Assembly: GCA_018992685.1 (NCBI GenBank)
Contig: JACVGT010000002.1
Span: 1-64,000, forward strand
Length of the DNA stretch: 64,000 nucleotides
Direction: 5' to 3'
DNA from: Theionarchaea archaeon
GTDB taxonomy: Archaea > Methanobacteriota_B > Thermococci > Methanofastidiosales > SZ-28-30
Part shown: positions 8,943 to 17,747 of the stretch, in pieces
Layout of the letters: each line of letters starts with the position of its first letter
How positions within the stretch are numbered: the stretch's first letter is position 1
Notes under the pieces: generated by a model
What the model was told of the DNA's origin: nothing
Databases searched by the model: none
Seen by the model: only the letters and a program-made list of their open reading frames with translations
Translations under genes and position numbers: made by a program

Positions 8943-10088
8943 CTACACTGCTTCTACAATGATGTACCATATTCCGGAATAGGTGCCAGCTTCCATGGCT
9001 TCAGGAAGCACACCCCAGAATATGAGGTGGACTGAATCGTTCTGGCTGAATCCACGGGAACCTGCGTAGTTGGGGTATATCACCTGTTTATCTCCCGTGA
9101 GCTGCACCTGCTGGCCTGAAACCTCAACGTAAAAAGCCTCCACAGGCAGCATGTTTCCTTCAGGAGAATACAGGTTACTGCCTTCCACAGAAATATTCAC
9201 CCCAGAATTCGAGGTGACAACTACATAAAGGGAAACTCCGGACAGTTGCTCTCCTGGAGATCCCTTGCCGAAATCGACTCTAGTCATGGAAGAGCCTGTG
9301 CTGTCCTCCACACGAAAGGACATGTACCGGGTAACTGCCACATGTTCAGACACCTGTGCTGGCTGATACTCTGTGTCAATGGCCTCAATTAGCAGAATCC
9401 AATCTCCCGGGGCAGCTATCTCACCGAGTGAAAAGGTCAATGTCCATGCAATCTCAGTGGGCGTTACAGAAGCTGCAGCCTGTACAGGAAAATCTGACTT
9501 CCACACGGTATAAATATTGGGAGCCTCCCAGCTGAAAATATAACATTCTCTCTCAGATGGTGTCTTGGACTTTTGATAGAGCGTGACCTGTACAGAAGTC
9601 AGATCCTCCACCCCGAAATTATCTGAAACAGAAAAAGACAGTGCATACTCTTGGGCAGGATTGATAACATGTGGGTAAGACACCCCTGTTATCTCAGGTG
9701 GATAGTTGACCCCTATCTCAAAAAACGTCTTCTTCAGGATTTCTACTCCCCCCCAGGTCTTCACCGTAACCTCAGCTGTTCCCAGTCCAGGAGAGACGTT
9801 AAGAGGCAGATCACATCCATACTGATACACCTTCGTTGCAGCTGCATCAAGACGTTCAGTTCCTGCAGGATAGGTGTCCTCCACTGTGTACACCACATGC
9901 TGGGAATCAGACACCTCCACCCTCACAGACTGTAACCACTCCTCACCTGATGTTCTATTCTCAATTGTGACCTCAATTCTCATGGGCTCTCCCGGCTCAT
10001 AGAATGATTCATCCACCGTGATGTCAACTCTGAACCCGGGCAGCTGAACCACCAGCAACAGGAGAAGAACTCCCCACCTCATACTCAT
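8943..10088 (-). CDS. Secreted multi-domain beta-sandwich protein
   Basis: A 381-residue exported protein of unknown function. The ATG at 10088 is chosen because GGAGG lies eight bases upstream and it overlaps the previous stop codon as ATGA; the ORF-track GTG is five codons earlier. A signal peptide (MRWGVLLLLLVVQLPG) is followed by Ig-like/CARDB-like strands such as DESFYEPGEPMRIEVTIENR and INPAQEYALSFSVSDNFGVEDL, roughly three sandwich domains. No C-terminal anchor is evident. Tight coupling to the following anchored protein suggests a cell-surface complex or adhesin-like pair. Confidence 0.72.
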   Translation of the reverse strand: MSMRWGVLLLLLVVQLPGFRVDITVDESFYEPGEPMRIEVTIENRTSGEEWLQSVRVEVSDSQHVVYTVEDTYPAGTERLDAAATKVYQYGCDLPLNVSPGLGTAEVTVKTWGGVEILKKTFFEIGVNYPPEITGVSYPHVINPAQEYALSFSVSDNFGVEDLTSVQVTLYQKSKTPSERECYIFSWEAPNIYTVWKSDFPVQAAASVTPTEIAWTLTFSLGEIAAPGDWILLIEAIDTEYQPAQVSEHVAVTRYMSFRVEDSTGSSMTRVDFGKGSPGEQLSGVSLYVVVTSNSGVNISVEGSNLYSPEGNMLPVEAFYVEVSGQQVQLTGDKQVIYPNYAGSRGFSQNDSVHLIFWGVLPEAMEAGTYSGIWYIIVEAV

Positions 10089-10975
10089 CTGTGCCTCCTC
10101 CACAGAAATACACCTATACCTGCTCCTATGATCACCAGGATGAAAATGCCATACTGTGGGAGGATTCTGTGTTGCAGATCCTTTGAAAGGCTGTATTCCA
10201 CTTCCATAGGATTTCCCGCGATAATCTCATCTCCTATTACAATCAGGGCACTCCATGTTCCTTTTTCATCGAAGGAGAAGGTGGCTTCACTGGGTAGTGA
10301 GTAGGTTTTTCCTGAAGGGGATACCAGGACGAATCCCAGTTCTGTGGGTTCTTCTCCCTCTGCAAATGTCACTGCAAGAGGGGTGGGTTCATGCTGGTAG
10401 ACCTGAGCTGGGACATTGATGAGTAATGGCGTGTCAAAGGGACGAACTGCTGTGGCTTTTGTTTCTTCCAATTCTTGTACCGTCTTTGTCAGTTCCCGCG
10501 GTTTCTCTGGAGTAACTTCTGCCTCTGGGGGTCTGATGGAACCTGCCTCCTCTGTCACAATAAGAGTAAGGTTATACGCCGCAGACATGGCCAGTTGGGC
10601 CATTGCTGAACCAGGAGCAGGTGCTGTCTGGGTTGGAAGGAGGGTAGGCCTGAAAGCAATCTCATACTCCCCCTGGTACCCGGATTCTGCATAGACAGAG
10701 AACTGGATTACCCGGGTTTCCCCGGGAGGGAGGGTGAATACTGACGTGTCCACAGTGATCCAGTCCAGAACATCCTTATACGGGGCACTGACTGAAATCA
10801 CGAAAACTCTCTCTTCAGTCCCCTTGTTGTATACCCTGAATTGATTCTGGTAGACGAAAGGGAAGGAATCAATGACTAGCTCTTCCACCACAGGCGTAGA
10901 TAACCCAATGCCAGGCTGCCCAGCCCCCGAAGGAACAATCAGGAACAGACAGCACAGGATAATAACCCAATGCAT
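10085..10975 (-). CDS. Secreted beta-rich protein with C-terminal membrane anchor
   Basis: Exported protein with signal peptide (HWVIILCCLFLIVPSGAG), a first domain containing FRVYNKGTEERVFVISVS and LPPGETRVIQFSVYAESGYQGEYEIAF (typical of domains that recognise extracellular structures), an acidic linker, a second sandwich domain and a terminal helix GIFILVIIGAGIGVFLW followed by RRHR. It is therefore held in the membrane facing outward. I favour the ATG at 10975, since the TATA at 10995-11005 predicts a transcript start there; the ATG at 10984 is the ORF-track alternative. It overlaps the next gene by four bases. No specific function is recognised. Confidence 0.72.
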   Translation of the reverse strand: MHWVIILCCLFLIVPSGAGQPGIGLSTPVVEELVIDSFPFVYQNQFRVYNKGTEERVFVISVSAPYKDVLDWITVDTSVFTLPPGETRVIQFSVYAESGYQGEYEIAFRPTLLPTQTAPAPGSAMAQLAMSAAYNLTLIVTEEAGSIRPPEAEVTPEKPRELTKTVQELEETKATAVRPFDTPLLINVPAQVYQHEPTPLAVTFAEGEEPTELGFVLVSPSGKTYSLPSEATFSFDEKGTWSALIVIGDEIIAGNPMEVEYSLSKDLQHRILPQYGIFILVIIGAGIGVFLWRRHR

Positions 10976-10994
10976 GACCACCATTTGTGTGAGA

Positions 10995-11005
10995 AATTAT
11001 AAAGG
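10995..11005 (-). promoter_or_regulatory. TATA box for the secreted beta-rich pair
   Basis: The minus strand reads CCTTTATAATT, centred about 25 bases from the ATG at 10975, implying a leaderless mRNA. Confidence 0.5.
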
Positions 11006-11036
11006 TTTTCATCCCTGCATGTCAGCCACCCAGGAG

Positions 11037-14000
11037 CTACGCGGGAGAAACAGACTCCTGTACTACCACAGGATGGGACACAGTTCTCTCGAAAATTTCG
11101 GGGGCATCCACGGTGCTTCCATCCACATGGATGACCTCCTGGTTCATCAACAGTATATACCCATTTTTTGCATGAGAAAACCCAAGTCTCTCCAGAATGG
11201 AACTGATTTCTGATTCCTCCACAGGAACTTCATTGAAGGAAGCAAATCGCAGTGCTCTGAACTTCTTCTGGACTGCGCTCTTCCTGCCATACTCTATCAC
11301 TTTGTACAGGAGGGATATCATCTCCTCTCTTGTGACAGTCTGGAGGAGGCTCATTTCTATATTAAAATATCTCTCAGGGTAGTTCTTGCTGGTTAAGATG
11401 CTTACAGGACGCCCCCTCTTAATGATGATGTGATTGGCCACGGCTACGGCATGTTTTACAGGGTTATCTCCATTTTCTATGGGGATGAGCTTTCCATATA
11501 GGTTGGCAGGGTCTTTCATGCATAAGATGACGTACTGATCATCAAAGGTTATGTTGCGAAGCATGTCCACAGCTTCAGGTGTGGCATACTGCATACCATC
11601 CACCTCCTCAATGAATCGCCCCTCTCTCACTTCACCTCGCAACATGAGGACCTTGACAGCCTGGGAGAAATCTTGAGGTGAGACTGCTTCCCTATTCACT
11701 TTGAGGAGATCTCTTGTGACAATGCCATACCGGGTGAAGATCTGCCTCACCTTGTCCAGAGAAGATGACGGTACTGGCCTCTTAACCAGTGACCACCTGC
11801 CTTTATCCACCCGGATTCTTTTCTTCCTGATATTCCTGGATATGATGTCATCTGACACATCCTCCGGAGTGTGGGTCAAATCCCAGGCAGCAGACATCCC
11901 AGAGATGATCACTGATTCTCGAACTGATTCGTAGGAGTCATTCTCCACAATTCCCAGCTGGAACAGGCGCAGGAGGGCACGCATCACCCGAGTCCGTTCC
12001 ATTTGAGCGCCAGTGACAATCCCCTCCAAAGAGAGAGAAGGCCATATACCTAAGATCTCAATGATCTCGTCACACTCTTTTTTCAAGTCTTCATAATACT
12101 CTTCCTGTATCACGCCGTTCACCACGAAGTTCGCATCTTCTGTGCAGTATAACTGAATAATACCTCTGTTTGGCAAATTGTATCGTTCGTGAGGAGGTAG
12201 TTCATTGAATCGTCCGAAAGATATCCTCTTTTCATTGACGAGTTCGTTGAGGTACTTTTTCCTGTAGTCTCGTACCCTGCTGCTCAAGAGGTATCGTTCC
12301 CAGCACGTGATGTGTTCTTCCCAGGTTTCGAGCTTCTTTACTGCCTGGATTACTCCTTCCTTGCCCTGAAGGTTGGTCTGAGGATGGACGTTCTGCCACT
12401 TGAGCATGAAATCCACATACCGATCTGCAGAAAGTGGTTTTACCTGCTCTCTCAGTGAATAGAGACTCCTTCGGTGAAGCTCTTCCAGGGTACGTCTCCA
12501 GCACCACTGAGGAGTGTCTTTGCTGGCCATGAAGGACCCATGAGTTATAACTCCTTCCTCTTCCAGAGTGTCCACCAGCGTAGTTGTACCTTCAGAGGAC
12601 AGACCGTACCGTTCCATGAGCTCGTACTTGGCCACAGGACCACGTCGGCTGAAAAATGTCTTCATGATGGCCAGGCAGGACTGGAGCCTGTCTTTATCAG
12701 TTCTCATGTCCTCTGGAATCCATTCTTCAGGCTTTTCCTCAATTCTCCCCTTCTTCAGGACACCCACTGTGTGAAATGAATGGCGTGTGGCCAATCCAGG
12801 TCCTCCCTTGGCATGTCTTGCAAAAGCAGCTCTATACAGACTGTACAGTTCTGTGGGAATCCAGCGTTCTTCAGGTACCCCAAACGGTATCCACACTTTG
12901 ATGACTCGTTTCTGGTCACATAGTGTCTCCAGGAGCTGGAAACAATCCCCCTTCACTCTCCTTTCAATTTCCTCTGTAGTCAAGTCTCCCAGGGTTTGCA
13001 GGATTCTCGCAAGTTCGTCTGTGGATCTGGCCTTCTGATGTTCTAGGAGGAGCTGGAGTTCCTGTTCCACCCGGATAACTTCTTTTTCCACGAGTAAGCT
13101 TTCAATCAGGTCCTCATCAATCAGCTGTTTCAAGACCTGACGATGCAGATGAATTAATCGCAGCTTTCGTTCCTCGTTGGAGATCTGACCAAAATCACCA
13201 AACTGACCTACCAAGAGCAACTGGTGGATGAAAGGGGAAGGAATTCGTGATTCACAGAACGTAATTCTCAGTTCCTTTCTTGCTATTCCATTGAGAATTT
13301 CCATCAAATGGGGAAGATCAAAGGCTTCTTCTACACTTTCTCGAAGAGCTTCCTTCACTATGGGAAATTCTCTATCTGATCTAACTTCTTCCAGCAGATC
13401 GGCTGCCCTCAAGCTCTGGAGCCAGACGGGAACTCTCTTTCCCGAATATTCCCGTAAGATGAGGAACGATCTCACTGCACAGTGACGAAATCGCGAAGAA
13501 AATACTGGAGAATCCATAATAATCTTGTCAATGTTCTCCTCCATGAATTCGGGAGTGACCAACTGAACTATATCTTCCGGGCTGGCTGTTACCCCCTCAG
13601 GCAGAGTGAGCAGGATTCCATCATCCACTGTAGCCATCCCAGCCCTGACCTCATATAGGGTTTCTGCAGCCTTAACCAGCGCATATCCCCAGATATCATT
13701 GAGCCGCACGCCAAAGGGAGAATGCACCGCAATTTGCTGGTGTCCCAGTTCATTGCTAAAGGATTCCACCACAATATTCACGTCAGAGGGAATAACTCCG
13801 AGCATCATTGACTGCTCTCTGTAGTATTTGGCCACAGCTGCAGCGCCATCTGCATCCAGCATGTACTCAGACATCAACCAGCCTTCAACATCATTTTCGG
13901 TGAGGATTTCCTTCTCCATTTTTCGCCTGAATTCTCCCACCAGCACACCCAAATCATACGTTCGAGATGGCCGCACTCCTCCCCAGTAGGGGATGGTTGG

Positions 14001-15686
14001 TGGCACTCCTGCCACGTTCTGAACCAGAACCTTTTTCTTGTCCAGTCCCACCATCTGCCAGGCCTGAGATCCCAGAATAAACACATCTCCGGGGCGGATA
14101 CGTTCCACAAATCCTTCGTCCAGAGTTCCAATCTTGGATTTTCCCTGATAAACATCATAGTTTGAGACATCAGGGATAGCTCCTCCACAGCGGAATGCAA
14201 TGTTCCGGGACCCTCGACTACCCGTGAGTCTCCTGTTTACTCTGTCATAGAAGATTTTGGGGTAGATATTCCTGGAAATCTGGGATGAGAGCATGGTAAG
14301 AGTCTTCTCAAAGTCCTCTCTGGACAGGGTGTGATAGCAGTATGACTGGGTTATCAGTGCATAGAGTTCCTCAGGGTTCCAGTCATCTGCTGCAACGCAG
14401 GCCACAATCTGCTGGGCGAGAATGTCCAATGCATTGAAGGGAATGACAGTTGTGTCAATGATGCCGTCAGATATTCCTCTTACCAGAACAGCAGACTCCA
14501 CGAGGTCATCCGGATCTGTGGCCACAATTCTCCCCTTGCTGGTTTCTTTGAGCAGGTGCCCTGCTCTTCCAATGCGCTGCATACCGCTGGACAAAGATTT
14601 TGGGCTCTCCAAACTGCATACAAGGTCAATTGACCCAATATCTATGCCCAATTCCAGAGAAGAGGTGGCAATCACGGCGTCCAGCTCATTGTGCTTGAGC
14701 TGGTTCTCGATAGTGTGACGAATGGTTCGGGACATGGATCCGTGATGACTTCCTATCCTGAGTGCTTCTTCTTCTGCCAATTCTCGTAGCTGAAGTGTCA
14801 TGTGTTCTGTTCTATACCGGGAGTTGGCGAAAATAAGCGTTGTTTCATGAGCTTTGATCATGCTCAGCAGTTTGAGGTAGGCTGCATTCCATACCACGTC
14901 GTTCTTGGCATCCAACAGGTTATCCACAGGCGAAATGACCTGCAGATCCAGGTTCTTTCTGGCCCCTGCGTTGACAATGGCACATTTCCTGGGAATGCCT
15001 TGTTCCATTCCCACGAGGAATTTCGCAATTTCTTCCACGGGGGATTGTGTGGCAGACAGTCCGATCCGCACAGGATTCCTGTTGAGTAGATGGACCAACC
15101 GTTCCAACGACACAGACAACTGAACTCCCCTCTTGGACCCAGCCAGTGCGTGGATTTCGTCTACAATAACGTATCTGATGTTTTTCAGATGTTTTCTGAA
15201 TTTGGCAGTGGTCAGTGTAATATACAATGTCTCAGGGGTAGTTATGAGAATGTGGGGTGGTTTTCTTGCCATTTTTGCCCGTTCTGCACTGGTCGTATCC
15301 CCTGTTCTGACCCGTGATCTAATGGGCTGGCAGTGGACATTCTTCTTCTTGAGAATACCATGAATGCCACGAAGAGGCTGATACAGATTCTTGTGAATGT
15401 CATTACTCAAAGCACGTAGGGGGGACACATACAGGACATAGATGGTGTCCTCCAGTTGCTGAGAAACGGATAACTTGAAGAGTTCATTGATGCAGAACAA
15501 AAAGGCTGCCAAGGTCTTCCCCGACCCAGTGGGAGAGAAGATCAAAGTATTCTCACCGCTGGCAATCAAAGGCCAGGCCTCTCGCTGGGGAAGGGTTAAC
15601 CTGTCAAAGGTAGATACCATCCACTCTTCCACATAGTCCTCAAAGAGTTTCATGGTCTCCTGATCCTTTTTTGTGAACTCGCTCAT
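11037..15686 (-). CDS. lhr: Lhr-type superfamily 2 DNA helicase
   Basis: Large helicase-related protein: an ATP-dependent 3'-5' DNA or DNA-RNA translocase implicated in repair. Motifs in order: Q-motif region FDRLTLPQREAW, Walker A SPTGSGKT at about residue 51, DEIH box in IRYVIVDEIHAL, the GLSATQ motif, TSSLELGIDIG, and motif VI as QRIGRAGH. The Lhr-specific winged-helix and beta-barrel region follows (VAGVPPTIPYWGG). From the chosen ATG the product is 1549 residues; archaeal Lhr proteins are often about 850-950, so about 600 extra C-terminal residues with several winged-helix-like segments are present, as in long bacterial Lhr. The 15686 start is chosen because a TATA lies inside the longer ORF-track version. 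Confidence 0.92.
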   Translation of the reverse strand: MSEFTKKDQETMKLFEDYVEEWMVSTFDRLTLPQREAWPLIASGENTLIFSPTGSGKTLAAFLFCINELFKLSVSQQLEDTIYVLYVSPLRALSNDIHKNLYQPLRGIHGILKKKNVHCQPIRSRVRTGDTTSAERAKMARKPPHILITTPETLYITLTTAKFRKHLKNIRYVIVDEIHALAGSKRGVQLSVSLERLVHLLNRNPVRIGLSATQSPVEEIAKFLVGMEQGIPRKCAIVNAGARKNLDLQVISPVDNLLDAKNDVVWNAAYLKLLSMIKAHETTLIFANSRYRTEHMTLQLRELAEEEALRIGSHHGSMSRTIRHTIENQLKHNELDAVIATSSLELGIDIGSIDLVCSLESPKSLSSGMQRIGRAGHLLKETSKGRIVATDPDDLVESAVLVRGISDGIIDTTVIPFNALDILAQQIVACVAADDWNPEELYALITQSYCYHTLSREDFEKTLTMLSSQISRNIYPKIFYDRVNRRLTGSRGSRNIAFRCGGAIPDVSNYDVYQGKSKIGTLDEGFVERIRPGDVFILGSQAWQMVGLDKKKVLVQNVAGVPPTIPYWGGVRPSRTYDLGVLVGEFRRKMEKEILTENDVEGWLMSEYMLDADGAAAVAKYYREQSMMLGVIPSDVNIVVESFSNELGHQQIAVHSPFGVRLNDIWGYALVKAAETLYEVRAGMATVDDGILLTLPEGVTASPEDIVQLVTPEFMEENIDKIIMDSPVFSSRFRHCAVRSFLILREYSGKRVPVWLQSLRAADLLEEVRSDREFPIVKEALRESVEEAFDLPHLMEILNGIARKELRITFCESRIPSPFIHQLLLVGQFGDFGQISNEERKLRLIHLHRQVLKQLIDEDLIESLLVEKEVIRVEQELQLLLEHQKARSTDELARILQTLGDLTTEEIERRVKGDCFQLLETLCDQKRVIKVWIPFGVPEERWIPTELYSLYRAAFARHAKGGPGLATRHSFHTVGVLKKGRIEEKPEEWIPEDMRTDKDRLQSCLAIMKTFFSRRGPVAKYELMERYGLSSEGTTTLVDTLEEEGVITHGSFMASKDTPQWCWRRTLEELHRRSLYSLREQVKPLSADRYVDFMLKWQNVHPQTNLQGKEGVIQAVKKLETWEEHITCWERYLLSSRVRDYRKKYLNELVNEKRISFGRFNELPPHERYNLPNRGIIQLYCTEDANFVVNGVIQEEYYEDLKKECDEIIEILGIWPSLSLEGIVTGAQMERTRVMRALLRLFQLGIVENDSYESVRESVIISGMSAAWDLTHTPEDVSDDIISRNIRKKRIRVDKGRWSLVKRPVPSSSLDKVRQIFTRYGIVTRDLLKVNREAVSPQDFSQAVKVLMLRGEVREGRFIEEVDGMQYATPEAVDMLRNITFDDQYVILCMKDPANLYGKLIPIENGDNPVKHAVAVANHIIIKRGRPVSILTSKNYPERYFNIEMSLLQTVTREEMISLLYKVIEYGRKSAVQKKFRALRFASFNEVPVEESEISSILERLGFSHAKNGYILLMNQEVIHVDGSTVDAPEIFERTVSHPVVVQESVSPA

Positions 15687-15710
15687 AACTATTACCCTTT
15701 TCCAGGGGGT

Positions 15711-15720
15711 TTTTATATCT
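15711..15720 (-). promoter_or_regulatory. TATA box for lhr
   Basis: The minus strand reads AGATATAAAA, about 29 bases upstream of the ATG at 15686. The predicted transcript would start within a few bases of this ATG, ruling out the start at 15740. Confidence 0.55.
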
Positions 15721-15909
15721 TTCTGTTCTTGTTCTTCCAAGAGAGATGAGTCCAGAGATTACAGGGCAAGATGTTTGGAATCAGGCTATCCACCACGTTT
15801 CAGGCAGAGGCTCTGAATTCGAGAGGTGGAAGGAGAAGTACGTTCAAGAGGACACTTTTCGGGAAAATCAAAGAATGACTAAATTCGGCAATAATGAGTC
15901 TCTGAAGGT

Positions 15910-15928
15910 AAAAAGAAAAAAAGAAAAG
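15910..15928 (-). terminator. U-rich terminator of subtilisin gene 1
   Basis: Plus-strand AAAAAGAAAAAAAGAAAAG lies just downstream of the stop of the minus-strand subtilisin gene, giving U-runs in the transcript. Equivalent tracts follow the carboxypeptidase and the second subtilisin. Confidence 0.55.
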
Positions 15929-15938
15929 AGTATTCTGC

Positions 15939-16560
15939 TTATCTCCGCTTGAGTGCTACACCCAGCAATACGAGAGCAGATACAAAGGCAGTTCCAAGGC
16001 AGGTACCGCCACACTCACAACCACAATCTCCATCAGCTGGTGGAGACACACTGGGGTTGCTGATAATCTGCTGTACCGCAGCGTATGCATCTACACGACC
16101 CCATCCCCACAGGCAGTCTTTGTTGACATTGCCCTTGTCGATGGCAGTTGCACCCATGCAGTTCTTGACCTGCAATGGGGTGGCTGTACCACGGGCGTCC
16201 AGCATCAAGGCAGCAACACCTGCAATGTGCGGTGTGGCCATTGATGTACCAGACATTGAAACATCACTGCATGAGGTTCCGGAATCGGCAGCGTAGATAT
16301 ATACACCGGGAGCTGTGATATCGGGCTTTATTCTGTCGTCAGTAGTAGGACCTCTGGAAGAGAAGCTGGCAAGAGCATCTGACTTGTCAGAAGCACCAAC
16401 AGTGATGACATCTGTTGCATCACCAGGTGTGCTAATGGTGCAGCATGCTGAACCATCATTTCCAGCAGCACATACGACGACAACACCCTGACCTACAGCC
16501 CAGTTGCACTCCTTAGCCAATGCGCTAGTACCGTCGCCACCGCTTCCACCTAAAGACAGT
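15939..16560. repeat. Near-identical copy A of the subtilisin 3' half
   Basis: Aligns without gaps at an offset of 6081 bases to 22020-22641, with only scattered substitutions by eye. The 5' halves of the two genes are clearly diverged. This pattern suggests recent duplication or gene conversion of the 3' half. Confidence 0.8.
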
Positions 16561-17495
16561 GACTCCACATCTGCTCCCTGGGCAACTCCGAAGTCAATAC
16601 CCTGGATGATAGCACTGTCAGTGCATTGTCCGCCAGAAGTACATACTTTGGCCATCATGAGGTCTGCACCAGGTGCAACACCCTCAGGACTGTCTTCGCC
16701 AGCGGCAATGGATGAGCAGTGGGTACCGTGTCCATGGTCATCGTAAGGTGTGGATTGACTGTTGACGTAGTCTGCCCAGGCAATGATCTTCCCAGAGGGG
16801 AAGTCACAGTGGTTGGGGTCAATACCAGTGTCGATGATACATATTTTAATTCCAGTACCATCGTATCCAGCATACCAGCAGTCATCTGCGTTGATCAGCG
16901 GGATACTGTCAGATAAGGTGACGTAGGCGACACCGTCAGCTTCTACGAACTCAACCTCAGCGACCTCAGACAGAGCTTTGATGTTGGACACACGAATGTC
17001 CACAACAGCACCCATGCCACTGAGGAAGTTGTAGTAGACACTGCCGAATTTTTCCAGTTTGCTGGCAGCGTTGGGATTCTTGAACCATACTAGAGTTCTT
17101 ACAATGTCGTTTCCGTTCATGCCATTGATCTGGTCCTTGATTGACCACTTCATTTTGGCCACGTTGTTCGGTACGACGGCGACATATTCGTTAGAACCTA
17201 CTTCAGTTAAGTAGGCCATTGGTATCATGAAATCGGTATCACTGATCTGGACAATGGGAAGGTATTCTACATTGATTTCCTTCGTCACTCTGTTCAGAAC
17301 ACCAGAGCCAACCGATATGTACAGGAAGTCAGAATCTTCCCCTGTAATATCCATGTTGAGCTTCAGCAGGTCTCTTCCCTCGTATCCAAAAGTCTGGACG
17401 TGAATTACTCCCTTGGTGGGCTTAGCACTCACGGCAACTAGTGAGAAAACAAGCATACTTATTGTGGCAAGCACGAAGATCTTTCGACTCTTCAT
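15939..17495 (-). CDS. Exported subtilisin-like serine protease (S8), paralogue 1
   Basis: Secreted S8 endopeptidase of 518 residues. The ATG at 17495 is set by AAGGAGGTGAAGAA immediately upstream, and begins a clean signal peptide (MKSRKIFVLATISMLVFSLV). A pro-region of about 170 residues precedes the catalytic domain; the triad is visible as Asp in CIIDTGIDPNHCD, His in DDHGHGTHCSS and Ser in SGTSMATPHIAGV. Several Cys pairs suggest disulfides. The end has a Cys-rich linker CGCECGG, then TCLGT, a hydrophobic helix and KRR, a tripartite C-terminal tail shared with its paralogue and the M14 carboxypeptidase. Promoter and ribosome-binding site are also shared with the paralogue. Confidence 0.93.
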   Translation of the reverse strand: MKSRKIFVLATISMLVFSLVAVSAKPTKGVIHVQTFGYEGRDLLKLNMDITGEDSDFLYISVGSGVLNRVTKEINVEYLPIVQISDTDFMIPMAYLTEVGSNEYVAVVPNNVAKMKWSIKDQINGMNGNDIVRTLVWFKNPNAASKLEKFGSVYYNFLSGMGAVVDIRVSNIKALSEVAEVEFVEADGVAYVTLSDSIPLINADDCWYAGYDGTGIKICIIDTGIDPNHCDFPSGKIIAWADYVNSQSTPYDDHGHGTHCSSIAAGEDSPEGVAPGADLMMAKVCTSGGQCTDSAIIQGIDFGVAQGADVESLSLGGSGGDGTSALAKECNWAVGQGVVVVCAAGNDGSACCTISTPGDATDVITVGASDKSDALASFSSRGPTTDDRIKPDITAPGVYIYAADSGTSCSDVSMSGTSMATPHIAGVAALMLDARGTATPLQVKNCMGATAIDKGNVNKDCLWGWGRVDAYAAVQQIISNPSVSPPADGDCGCECGGTCLGTAFVSALVLLGVALKRR

Positions 17496-17562
17496 TTCTT
17501 CACCTCCTTTTTCCTTGTTATGCAGCTGCACAAGGCAGGCACACATTTCTGTTTGCCCTCAT

Positions 17563-17583
17563 GTATATAAATTTTTCGGTTAG
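17563..17583 (-). promoter_or_regulatory. TATA/BRE promoter of subtilisin 1
   Basis: Plus-strand TATATAAATTTTTCGGTTAG (TATA read on the minus strand, with CTAACCGAAAA as BRE) differs at one position of 20 from the element upstream of subtilisin 2. It predicts a leader of about 45 bases that carries the strong GGAGGTG. Confidence 0.7.
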
Positions 17584-17594
17584 ACAATTGTCTA
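17581..17594. promoter_or_regulatory. Perfect 14-bp palindrome abutting the subtilisin 1 BRE
   Basis: TAGACAATTGTCTA is fully self-complementary and lies immediately upstream of the BRE/TATA of subtilisin 1, where a bound regulator could block or recruit TFB. The promoter of the paralogue lacks it. Confidence 0.4.
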
Positions 17595-17747
17595 GTAGGT
17601 GATATTATAAGAAAAGGAGAAATATTTCTGACCTTCTAGGATTATGTACATTATCCCATGATAAGAAATAAGAATGAGAGCCGCTTTTCTATTGGGCAAT
17701 AACTGGATCGAGATTGCACATTCACTACAATCTGGGCGTGTGAACTC

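Noticed and set aside
15746-15952. 68-codon plus-strand ORF after lhr
   Set aside because: Starts immediately upstream of lhr and ends in the U-rich terminator of the subtilisin gene; no ribosome-binding site and lysine-rich end is just the terminator tract.
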